Of a DNA stretch of 46,087 nucleotides, positions 39,801 to 46,087 are shown one piece after another. Below the pieces are notes generated by a model, which made no database searches, was not told the DNA's origin, and saw only the letters and a program-made list of their open reading frames with translations. This stretch comes from a virus. A program made the position numbers and the translations under genes. Position 1 is the stretch's first letter, and the number at the start of each line of letters is the position of its first letter. The stretch is taken from IMG/VR virus record IMGVR_UViG_3300048556_000716, positions 1-46,087 of that record. One strand, 5' to 3'.

Positions 39801-42800
39801 TAATTTTATATTTGGTCCTACTGTTAACAATAGAGAAGAAAGAAATTTCCAAATGTTATTAGCTCAAACACAAAGAATGAATTTGGAGGCAAAACAACAA
39901 AGAATAGCTAGAGAGCTTTCTAAAAAACAGCAAGGAATTAAATCAAGAGATTATAAGCCTACTACCATAGATAAAATCTTTAAAACGAAATCAGTAAGAT
40001 TTGATCAGATTAATTCCATGGGCAATTTAACAAAAAAACAATTTAAGCTTTATGGTGGCGCAAATAAAGATTTGACTACAGCTTTTCATAAAAAACAAAA
40101 TCAACTAATGCAGTTATTAACGAATCCCCCTGAAGATTTAGATACAGGCTTTAGGAATGGGAAAGGTTATTACAGTCCGCAGGTAGAACAGTTAGAAAAA
40201 GAATTAAAAGATATCAAAGATCAGAGAAAAAATTTACAAGCAAAATATAAAAATATTTCAGATAAATCAATACTAAATAAGTTTCGAAAAAAATTTGGCG
40301 GAGAAAGAATTTTTGTATCCCCGAGGATGAGAAGGATGTTAAGCAGAGCAGCTAAAGGTTTCATACCTAAACCAAGAAAACTTGAAGGTAAAGAGTATTC
40401 TCAGTTTAGCACTTCTTTAGCTAGGTATAATTCTAGAGTGTTGAAGGGTAGTGGAAAAAATAATCAGGGCGACATGCAGTCAAAAATGTTAGAGTCTTTA
40501 GATTCTAGAAAAATGTTTAAAATATCAAGAAGAAAAAGAGAAGAAACTTTAGGTAATATTAAACAATATCTTAATTCGGATATATTTAAAATGTTGCCAC
40601 AAGAAATTAAAAATAAAGTAAATAATTATTATAAGAAACAAACTAAAACTTCAGGAGATAATGAGTATTTAAGGCATTCAAAAAATCCAAGTTTTACGGG
40701 AAGAATCAATAATTACGCGGGCGGATTTGTGTCTAATTTTTCTCAACCATTACAGCAGGCAATAGCAAGAGAAGGAGTTGCCTTAAAAGAAAGAGGATTA
40801 CCAAAATCTTCAATTAAAGTTGAACAATCAAATAAGTTAAAAAACAATAAAAATCCAATGGGGTTAGCTGTGACCAATAAATTTGACGAACCAGGAGGTC
40901 TTTTTCAAGGAATAAACCGAGCTAATCAAATGGGGATAGATCCAAAGACTCATGGCATGTCCGAAGGGTACGTTCCAAATTTCAGGATGATACAAAAACT
41001 GATCCCAGGTAAATATTTAAAAGACTTAAATCGTAGAATGCATGCTGGAAAGTTTTTGAAAAAAAGAGGGGAGCGGGGGAACCCACAAAGTGGCAGTGGG
41101 TTTGGTCAAAATCTAGCAATGGGAGGAATGTTTGCAGCTCCTATGGCTAATGAAATGATGTTCGGGGGGCAAGAAAAACCCTTAGGAGTAGGCGCGTCTG
41201 CAGCCAGTGGCGCCATGACAGGAGCAGGCTTTGGAGCTATGTTTGGCGTTCCAGGAATGATTGCAGGGGCTGGCTTAGGAGCTGCCCATGGAGCAATAAG
41301 CTCTTACTCAAAAAAGGATGGAGTGGAGGCTAGCTCAAGAATGATGGAAGGGTTGAAGAAGTCAAAAGAAAAACTTGATAAAATTATGAATGACGGTTCA
41401 GCTATGGAAAGTTTTGGAGCTGGACTAATAGAGTTAAATCAAGCTATGGAATCAGGCGACCCTAAAGAAATAGTGGCTGCAAATAAAAAAATGAGAGAGT
41501 CTTTGATGAATATAGCTGATCCAAAACTAAGAGATAAGCTTCACGAAATTAGAAGTTCTAGCGTATCAGCTTCAGAGAAATTAAAAATGATGGGGGAAGC
41601 TATTAATGACGTAAAAGGCAGAGCTGAAGAATTTCAAGGGTTAATGAATGCGGGAGGAAAGTTTCAAGAACATACCCAGAAAAATGCAAAATTAGGTGAG
41701 GGGGCAATGGGTGCGATTGCTGATACGTTTTCAGCGACTGCTGAAGGATTGATGAATTGGGAATGGCAAGGAGGTAATTACGCTAAAAAAAGAAGAGATA
41801 GGATGTCAGGAACATTTACTCAAACTGAAGAAGGAGAAGCTGCAGCAAAAGATACTGCCATGAGTTTTTTAAACCCGATTATGAAAAATAATGCTATAGA
41901 AGCTAGGAATCTTGCAAATGAAAGAATTGCTTCTGGAGCAGCTTCAAGAAGCATAGCTTCTGATAAAAAATTGATTCAAGATTTAATCAATAGCAATAAA
42001 AGATACATTGAAATAACGAAAGAGCGAGATGAAATATCACGAGCTCAAAAAAGTGGAGAAATTGGTGAGAAAGAAGCGTTTCAAGGAATCCAAAATCTAA
42101 ATTCAGAAAGAATTGATTTGGATAAAAATTATGCAAGAAAAAGAAGAGATGTTGAAGGCTTTAATGATTCTAGTATAGCAAGCTCCTTGATGGAAATTTA
42201 TAAAAGTGGAGAATTTAATTTAAGCCAAGAAACTTTAAAAAAGTTTGAAGATATAGCAGATGGATTAGATGATGTAAGTGGTGAAATTTCCAATTTAAAA
42301 GGTTTATCTACAACAGAGATTGAAGTTAAAAGAAGAGAGGGTTTAGTGACAGACGCCAGTGCGGGTGTGGTTGATAGGGTAGCTTTGCAAGATTTTAATC
42401 AACAGGAAGCGGGGTTATTTAGATCGGGTCAATTTGAAGAAACAGAAGTAATTCAACAGTTAAAATCTAGTGGGCAAAATGCGGTAGCGGTGGAATTAAT
42501 GAAGCAGCTTGAAAATGAAACTGGTGTACTTGCTCGAGCTTTCGCGAAACACTACGAAGATGCTAATAAAAAAATCGCTACCAGTTTTTCGGATTTGTCA
42601 AGTTCGATGGATGCAGCTAATACAACGTTATCAACCAGAGAAAGATTAGATCAAAAAACGCTTAGCATGTATCAAAAAATAATTTCCGCTCAGGATAGGA
42701 TGAATTCTGTCATGGGGAACTACGCAAATGCTGTAAGTAAAGCTTCTGGGAATTTAGAAAACATGAATGATTTTTTGATGTCTGGAATTGATTATTTGGT

Positions 42801-44199
42801 AAGTACTGGATCAATGAAACAAAGAGAAGGTATTCAGCAAGCTGCAATAGTTCAAGGGAAAACTATGAAAGCTAGTCAAAGAATCGAAGAAAGTCAAGCC
42901 TTGTTTGAAATACTTCGGAGTAATGTCAATCTTGATAGTATGATGAACTTAACTCGATCCGAAAGAAGAGAGTTGGGAGAAACTATACCTAACCCCTCCA
43001 CAAAACTTGGAGAGTTTAAACAAGATACTCAAGAAATGTACACTGGACAAGATAGTGTTATTGCGCAAAAATTTGATGAATTTTTAAAAGTTAATGAGGA
43101 TGGCAATATTACACTGAGTGAGATTAAAGGGTTTCAGGCAGAACTTAGGACGGTAGGAAAAAGAGGAAATGATATTGCTGATGACATGAGTCGAATGTCT
43201 GAAAATTTTGCGATAAAAGCTCAGCAACAGAGAGAAAAGATGCTTCTACAAAATCAATTACAATTAGCAACACTAGCTAAGGATGAATTAGCTAAAAAAG
43301 GTCAGCTCGTGACTGAGAGTGATCTACAATTTTTAACTGCTAATTCAAGCGCTATTGATATACCAAAAGCTCAAGATTTTGCAAACTTTGGCTCGAGAGG
43401 TGCAGGTCCAGTTAACACTGAAATGCTAAAACTTTTACAAGTGACAGAGCAAGTTGCTGCTATACTAGGGATGCAACCACATGAAATGATGGGAGTCGAT
43501 AAAGTAGATTACGACTATCAAAAGGCACAATATAATCAAGATTTAATGGAGAGGAGTCTGAAAGCTGACACAGGTCAGTTACCACCAGGCATGCAAGAGG
43601 TTCTTGATAAGATGGCTGAAAACACTAAGAAAGACTACGAGCAAGCTAAAAAATTTGACGAATTAATCAAAAAATCTTTATCAACTTTAACGGATTCTAA
43701 ATCTGATGACCCTTTGATAAATTTAAATTTACAAATGGCAACTTTAATTAAAGATGGACTTAAGATTCAAGAAAAGTCTGAATTAGCAAAAGAGATTGGG
43801 TTAGAAGTTGCTAAAAATTTACCCACAGGAAGTGGCACAACTTCTGGAGATCCTCCTCCACCTGAATACATCCCACCTTCTGGTGAAGTAACCATAATTG
43901 GCTTAGATCAACTCACAACAAATTTGCAAACCACATCAACAAATCTAGAGACTTATACAAATTCAATATCGGAAATGACAAATACTATGTCAAGGTTACC
44001 AGAAGTGTTAAAAACAGAGTTGCAGTCTGTTGTTTTAGAGCACAACGTAACAGGATCTATTGATTTTAATTTTAATTCAGATGTCGTGAGAAACACATTA
44101 GGGCCCGTCATGTTCGAACAGTTAAAAAGAACCATAGCTGAGCCTATGATATTAGATTATTTAGCTAGAGCTTTAGGTCCCAGAATGGACGTAGAATAA
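33868..44199 (+). CDS. giant tape measure protein with enzyme-like insert modules
   Basis: A 3443-residue protein. Residues about 50-330 match the phage tape measure core (SAARVFAFGAAVGVINGI, ATELARQGLSSEETLARV, AISRAGAVAQESGVQF). Residues about 420-450 are hydrophobic. From 558 to 2372 the protein changes character: 11 copies of G-[FYL]-[ILV]-P-N-F (three degenerate) lie 73-343 residues apart. Between them are a PD-(D/E)XK-like core (E821, D846, E860-x-K862), a possible acetyltransferase-like module (1064-1230), an ADP-ribosyltransferase (R1249, S1314-T-S, E1449-K-E1451) and a second PD-(D/E)XK-like core (E1806, D1826, D1847-x-K1849). After a Gly/Ala-rich hydrophobic stretch (about 2400-2470) it returns to coiled coil up to the end. 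The core sets tail length and enters the host. The insert is likely delivered cargo. Confidence 0.9.
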   Translation: MSVVNIPTSATGYHQSIVSQATTAQKAVNRMQMSPRLNPQGIVQPLGKITNSASEFQKSMDASAARVFAFGAAVGVINGISDAFRGIIQATAEVEKSLKDIQVVMEATDSAMKKFGDGLFDVARNTATSFQLVAESATELARQGLSSEETLARVNSALVLNRLSGLGAVKSTETLTAAINSFNKEGITHEQIVNRMANVDAAFAVSSADLAEAISRAGAVAQESGVQFNELAAIVTAVQQRTARGGSVIGNGFKSIFTRIKRSRVRDALEEIGVSTTNLDGSFRSSIDVLKDYAGVYETLSDSQKSYTSEQIAGVFQIQNLQALISDLNDEYSVYNRALGVANNTTNEATKRNEELNKTLSAVFTQTSLTAKELAASIGEIGFSDNFKEILTFLNNLAGKLNEMLSENKGSELAKGLVRGIGAFLTGPGLVILGAAFIKIFAMVTKFAKEAFSDLLGVNKETKRQQSLQVAISQILSTNAGLYQKIFAAGTSTAKQEQMILNIIKQETAERLKQEAVIKRIAASSSLVGIGASDKGFVPMGKRGAKKTGRKTLNAANGFLPSFNQEKRDINKGVGGAKTSDKPVLLKNHKMGRGRTENVIAHTGEWVINNFGGSGGTAIFNRDMAKQYGLPKEAKKITASGGLIPNFSKKRKDTLTRPSLELGWSPGGRSQISQKSDPFDKFTATVSRIEQDKTADETKGIVKKESGRFLQPYWVNKNNNKQVSSEWSGSNWGGSSYKEISKLPEEERQNFVKKYKIHSENFKQFKAKGYGQLMKTFPYNNSKKYIKDIVDSGGYSGKSQPQELKQKFAALNMNLSGAAGEISGAKYLKKIGYSDIKFIAAGKSFDYTARNKKGDKVLFENKMKEMQNISAYLKKGATEYLGTIAAPGIKDNKPQNINLDLVKSSGSLLFPSGINAVTAKDSKETNSKITHKNLVKDSKLRERLDKELELIWKNPDIKDSVKSEETIRNFLFHNAESKIPRYSSGFVPNFGPRWGRFKKYNKDKSLKDLRKKQADNKQMEEAFYVRSADAAQRFQRFNNKFGVEKIDDLFNVLPFSEGYVPNFMIKKPGFGRSGSVYSMNRGKEKVLNVSHIRAEEGEFGSSIYKNLMKEIESAAKSGQPYTKIDAGSVIGPRIPRALLAAKKMLDKKRLSSNIPKMTLEGVFIPRQLRKRVEGFRQDNYYRESGKFRTKDPAEYLPGEEGKLIKSLRAFGLGRNAHKRKAFVRLEDLPIGKNFSKGYIPNFRNVTLYRGQKQKELDLPNIGKNMPSFDAAKTPQEVIGVIQKFVKSHSTGPLSGYRNMGEVDGKMPSGATSFSTSRKVAENFSNSINIGQPVLPGKIFEKIVPEKNIFSKKKLLKIFNKGANPEKNFYPKVDQFKTAIKSGAVEKWAKKNGGVFLNVAGEYNDKRHLSLAKMDAGRMRSKYGKDMGSIVPEIDVGRTLSGKRDIFRKEKEVMHIMSRGYVPNFSFRGGALKRIATKMHKPAIEDPKGKILYQGKKYREAKFNTPDWDNPNVKWISPVAQRIQGGKQEVEEFAKYLSTRKDIPAYVASNFKKGLEKEKAALEEQKKRHYELGKKIKMGNAGYYERKNHFTTPLPEDNPFRVELKYLKKDKINDLVQGFRNNYSKGFIPNFAAGVKTSRGFFSTQRINRLKGGQAAKDQDGNKVYMNMFSPEDRKKIKGFQATFSKENMAATRQVSRDKKNEMQTIDASRQATMLVATNNLRKRVDTKIKQGKQDIRLKYRVEGLKPSRLKNSEEKIRGRVENLMLKESSFLAQEMAGAGNFGANTPPVTRIANAGSVGSAAGSIFETALKAVGKNKLFTKNNASFDIAGFPDEKLQKLFGYYTPFADAKIGLSPDTKRDFNQKLLKLPSSQAEIGKQDAVKQQAVSRSSRKNFGPLRKSEGFIPNFAIKKWEAQDFINKGLAKNLRDASKRFTSRDHEIMFGGKRFNSSSPGISVKKFGQEKSFDADYQKMKGVRSQDNFIFGPTVNNREERNFQMLLAQTQRMNLEAKQQRIARELSKKQQGIKSRDYKPTTIDKIFKTKSVRFDQINSMGNLTKKQFKLYGGANKDLTTAFHKKQNQLMQLLTNPPEDLDTGFRNGKGYYSPQVEQLEKELKDIKDQRKNLQAKYKNISDKSILNKFRKKFGGERIFVSPRMRRMLSRAAKGFIPKPRKLEGKEYSQFSTSLARYNSRVLKGSGKNNQGDMQSKMLESLDSRKMFKISRRKREETLGNIKQYLNSDIFKMLPQEIKNKVNNYYKKQTKTSGDNEYLRHSKNPSFTGRINNYAGGFVSNFSQPLQQAIAREGVALKERGLPKSSIKVEQSNKLKNNKNPMGLAVTNKFDEPGGLFQGINRANQMGIDPKTHGMSEGYVPNFRMIQKLIPGKYLKDLNRRMHAGKFLKKRGERGNPQSGSGFGQNLAMGGMFAAPMANEMMFGGQEKPLGVGASAASGAMTGAGFGAMFGVPGMIAGAGLGAAHGAISSYSKKDGVEASSRMMEGLKKSKEKLDKIMNDGSAMESFGAGLIELNQAMESGDPKEIVAANKKMRESLMNIADPKLRDKLHEIRSSSVSASEKLKMMGEAINDVKGRAEEFQGLMNAGGKFQEHTQKNAKLGEGAMGAIADTFSATAEGLMNWEWQGGNYAKKRRDRMSGTFTQTEEGEAAAKDTAMSFLNPIMKNNAIEARNLANERIASGAASRSIASDKKLIQDLINSNKRYIEITKERDEISRAQKSGEIGEKEAFQGIQNLNSERIDLDKNYARKRRDVEGFNDSSIASSLMEIYKSGEFNLSQETLKKFEDIADGLDDVSGEISNLKGLSTTEIEVKRREGLVTDASAGVVDRVALQDFNQQEAGLFRSGQFEETEVIQQLKSSGQNAVAVELMKQLENETGVLARAFAKHYEDANKKIATSFSDLSSSMDAANTTLSTRERLDQKTLSMYQKIISAQDRMNSVMGNYANAVSKASGNLENMNDFLMSGIDYLVSTGSMKQREGIQQAAIVQGKTMKASQRIEESQALFEILRSNVNLDSMMNLTRSERRELGETIPNPSTKLGEFKQDTQEMYTGQDSVIAQKFDEFLKVNEDGNITLSEIKGFQAELRTVGKRGNDIADDMSRMSENFAIKAQQQREKMLLQNQLQLATLAKDELAKKGQLVTESDLQFLTANSSAIDIPKAQDFANFGSRGAGPVNTEMLKLLQVTEQVAAILGMQPHEMMGVDKVDYDYQKAQYNQDLMERSLKADTGQLPPGMQEVLDKMAENTKKDYEQAKKFDELIKKSLSTLTDSKSDDPLINLNLQMATLIKDGLKIQEKSELAKEIGLEVAKNLPTGSGTTSGDPPPPEYIPPSGEVTIIGLDQLTTNLQTTSTNLETYTNSISEMTNTMSRLPEVLKTELQSVVLEHNVTGSIDFNFNSDVVRNTLGPVMFEQLKRTIAEPMILDYLARALGPRMDVE
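36295..36582 (+). other. PD-(D/E)XK-like domain 1 in the tape measure protein
   Basis: Residues about 810-905. A helix with GAAGEISGAKYLKKIGY (E821), then FIAAGKSFDYTARNKKGDKVLFENKMKE gives D846 and E860-N-K862, in the order E, D, ExK of the nuclease fold. A helix and two strands follow. This is pattern evidence only. Confidence 0.6.
37594..38241 (+). other. ADP-ribosyltransferase-like domain in the tape measure protein
   Basis: Residues 1243-1458, exactly between two GYIPNF/GYVPNF motifs. It begins VTLYRGQ (R1249), has SFSTSRKVAENF (S1314-T1315-S1316), and ends RKEKEVMHI (E1449-K-E1451). These are the three elements of R-S-E type ADP-ribosyltransferases, in the right order and spacing. Such enzymes transfer ADP-ribose from NAD+ to host proteins, as T4 Alt does to RNA polymerase. 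Confidence 0.7.
39235..39477 (+). other. PD-(D/E)XK-like domain 2 in the tape measure protein
   Basis: Residues about 1790-1870. GSAAGSIFETALKAVGK (E1806), ASFDIAGFPDE (D1826), FADAKIG (D1847-A-K1849). The order E, D, DxK is that of Holliday-resolvase-like or virion nuclease domains. Confidence 0.6.
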
Positions 44200-44227
44200 A
44201 AATTTTTTATTTTTAATATAATAGTAT

Positions 44228-46087
44228 ATGAATTTTAATAATGTAAGCTTGTTATCCATATCAGAACAACAAAATAGTTTTGGTGGTGATTTAAGTTTTC
44301 ATAAAATTAAAAATATATCTATAACTGGATATTTACTCGACCTACAAAATACTGATGGGGTAAAAAGTATTATTGAGCAAGCAAATGATATATTTGAAAT
44401 TCCAGATGCTCTAGCTAGTGATGATAGTTCAATACTTAACGCAATACAGGGTATTGAAATTAATGGAGTCGATTATGGAGAAGGCTTTGTAACTTCTTTT
44501 TCTGTTGATGGAGATAGTATACAAACTGCAAATTATGAAGCAGAATTAGTTGTAAAAGAAGAGGGAGATTTAAAGGATATAATATTAGCGCAAAATCTAT
44601 ATCCAGAAACAGCAACAGGAACAAGTACACCTTTAGATAATAAATTAATTTTTAGTGATTCAAATTTAACAGATGAAGATTTAAAATATTTAGAAAATTT
44701 TGATGAAAATTTATCTTTCACTACAGATGCTAGTAACAAAGGATCTTTTACTCATCAAATTAATTGCACTTTTAAACACAGAGAATCGTTAATACCTTCA
44801 AGAAAAAATATATGGAGCAATAGTTCAATACAACAATCAAAACTTAAGAATTTAAAAAATAGAGGTAAAGGATCTTTAAAAGTTTTAGCTAATCAAGTTA
44901 GCTCGTATTCATTAAATTTAAATGCTGGAGATTATGTTCTACAGTTTGATTACTTGGGGCAAGATTCTCAATCTTGGGGTAGTGCTAGTGTTGATTTCGA
45001 AAATGAAAATTATAGTCTTGATAATGTTGCTGGTATTAAAAAAATAGAAGTTAACTTAACCACAAGTAAGACAGTTTCAATATCTTTAAACGCAAATTCA
45101 ACAAATAATACTTTTTTTGATAATTTAAAATTATTTAAAAAAGATGAACTGCCGTTACAGAAGAGCAGGGAGTTAGCTAATTTTTTATTAGATAATAACC
45201 CTAACTACCCAGTAATACAAAGTAGTTACAACGATAAATATAAAAACTCTTCTAGTTTTGATAATTTTTCATATACAGAAAGTTTTGACGAAGTTAATCT
45301 TACTTACTCAAAATCTAGAACTATAGAAAATGATGCGCTGCAAAATGGCTCAGACATATCTTTGTCTCAAAATTACGCTGTTAATTATTTACCAGAAGGA
45401 GTTATAGAAATAACTGAAGTATCAAACTTACAACTTTTAAAAAATAAAACTGATAATAATTTAAAAAATTTCGCAACAAGTGTTGTTAATGGTTCGTATT
45501 CAAGATGTTTATCAAAATTAGAGGGGTATGAAGATTATTTTACCTATGGTTGCCCAACAAATACATCGACAGAAATAAATAAAAATAATTTACTTTCTAC
45601 CCCGATATCAAAATCAATAACATATAATATAAATAAAGGGTTAGCAACCATCCAGGTTGTATACTCTAATCATAATAGTTTAAAATTTAATGGTGGACCT
45701 TATAATCATGAACACCAAGAGTCTATTTCTGAATTTGATGGTTATTATATAATTAATATATCAGGAGTAATTCAAGGAGAAGATGAAGCTTTAGAGAATA
45801 AAAATGCTTACGCTAAAAACGGTCTTGATGATGCAATTAGCGGACTAGCAACAAGAATATCAGAGATAAAAACAAATATAGGGATAAGCTCAACTTTTAG
45901 AGAATTATCGAGAACAATAGACGCTAATACTTCTATTGGTGAAATTTCCTATGACATAGAATATAGTGATAAAAAATCACTCGAAGGTTACACTGATGCT
46001 GATGGAAAAAAAATTGCAAAATCATACGAAATCTCAGTAGCAATAGATAATTCTAGTAGGATTTATAATAACTTTTCAGTAAATTGT
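44228..46087 (+). CDS. large tail protein, partial at window end
   Basis: An open frame of at least 620 residues from ATG 44228, running off the window without a stop. The sequence is beta-rich, with Ser, Asn and Asp throughout (IKNISITGYLLDLQN, GVDYGEGFVTSFSVDGDSIQTANYEAELVV). A carbohydrate-binding-like segment lies in the middle (LNAGDYVLQFDYLGQDSQSWGSASVDF). Following the tape measure gene, it is most likely a distal tail or baseplate-hub protein. A promoter-like ATAATAGTATATG lies just before the start, and there is no ribosome binding site. Confidence 0.75.
   Translation, partial: MNFNNVSLLSISEQQNSFGGDLSFHKIKNISITGYLLDLQNTDGVKSIIEQANDIFEIPDALASDDSSILNAIQGIEINGVDYGEGFVTSFSVDGDSIQTANYEAELVVKEEGDLKDIILAQNLYPETATGTSTPLDNKLIFSDSNLTDEDLKYLENFDENLSFTTDASNKGSFTHQINCTFKHRESLIPSRKNIWSNSSIQQSKLKNLKNRGKGSLKVLANQVSSYSLNLNAGDYVLQFDYLGQDSQSWGSASVDFENENYSLDNVAGIKKIEVNLTTSKTVSISLNANSTNNTFFDNLKLFKKDELPLQKSRELANFLLDNNPNYPVIQSSYNDKYKNSSSFDNFSYTESFDEVNLTYSKSRTIENDALQNGSDISLSQNYAVNYLPEGVIEITEVSNLQLLKNKTDNNLKNFATSVVNGSYSRCLSKLEGYEDYFTYGCPTNTSTEINKNNLLSTPISKSITYNINKGLATIQVVYSNHNSLKFNGGPYNHEHQESISEFDGYYIINISGVIQGEDEALENKNAYAKNGLDDAISGLATRISEIKTNIGISSTFRELSRTIDANTSIGEISYDIEYSDKKSLEGYTDADGKKIAKSYEISVAIDNSSRIYNNFSVNC

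Larger units (their letters stand above)
35539..40983 (+). repeat. array of 11 GFIPNF-type motifs in the tape measure protein
   Basis: The motif starts at residues 558 (GFLPSF), 642 (GLIPNF), 985, 1058, 1237, 1459, 1625, 1901 (all G[FY][IV]PNF), 2164 (GFIPKP), 2286 (GFVSNF) and 2367. Most are preceded by Ser and a charged or small residue (SEG, SKG, SRG). None lies outside residues 558-2372. The motifs fall exactly at edges of recognisable domains. Confidence 0.9.

Overview
The window is one continuous piece of an AT-rich tailed bacteriophage genome (Caudoviricetes). It holds a full packaging and head-tail module: a sigma-like factor, a terminase, a portal, a prohead protease-scaffold, a capsid protein, connectors, a tail tube and a 3443-residue tape measure protein. 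No ribosomal RNA, tRNA, integrase or repressor was seen, so nothing points to a prophage. The host cannot be named. The early promoters are ordinary sigma70-type (TTGACA / TATAAT-like), and both leaderless and Shine-Dalgarno starts occur. No tail sheath gene lies between the connectors and the tape measure, which favours a long non-contractile tail, but a sheath could lie elsewhere.

Region 1 (about 1-12.9 kb) is accessory or early. It holds roughly 38 mostly tiny genes on both strands, including DUF932-like, ParB-like, degenerate GIY-YIG-like, GP88-like and DUF7249-like proteins, and several peptides of 16-27 residues with one membrane span. It also encodes a structured non-coding RNA of about 410 nt (1862-2274) with its own promoter and terminator. 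Nine imperfect palindromes of about 80 bp, each with a GCGGCWGCCGC centre, separate the gene groups. Most are followed by a TTTTTTCTTG-type promoter. Together they look like the stem-loop plus early-promoter cassettes (PeSLs) known from T4-type phages. Most of these promoters have a 17-bp spacer and exactly 6 nt between the -10 box and the ATG, so the mRNAs should be leaderless.

Region 2 (13.1-33.8 kb, all + strand) is the late module. It begins with PhoH, a zinc-ribbon protein and a sigma70-like factor with four cysteines. Then come a putative small terminase, an unknown Rossmann-like protein, a C2H2 finger plus ERCC4-type nuclease, the large terminase, the portal, a GDP-mannose 4,6-dehydratase, a basic head protein, a protease-scaffold fusion, a decoration protein, the major capsid protein, a SAP-like protein, connectors, the tail tube and putative tail chaperones. 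A GTGTA box lies just upstream of ten gene starts, two of them directly behind terminators. This is a candidate late promoter element, possibly read by the phage sigma-like factor.

Region 3 (33.9-46.1 kb) holds the tape measure gene and the start of a large tail protein that runs off the window. The tape measure carries a central insert of about 1800 residues marked by 11 copies of a G-[FYL]-[ILV]-P-N-F motif. Between the copies sit enzyme-like modules: a complete-looking ADP-ribosyltransferase (R1249, S1314-T-S, E1449-K-E1451), two PD-(D/E)XK-like nuclease cores and several unknown domains. The most interesting hypothesis in the window is that this tape measure doubles as a string of effectors delivered into the host with the DNA.
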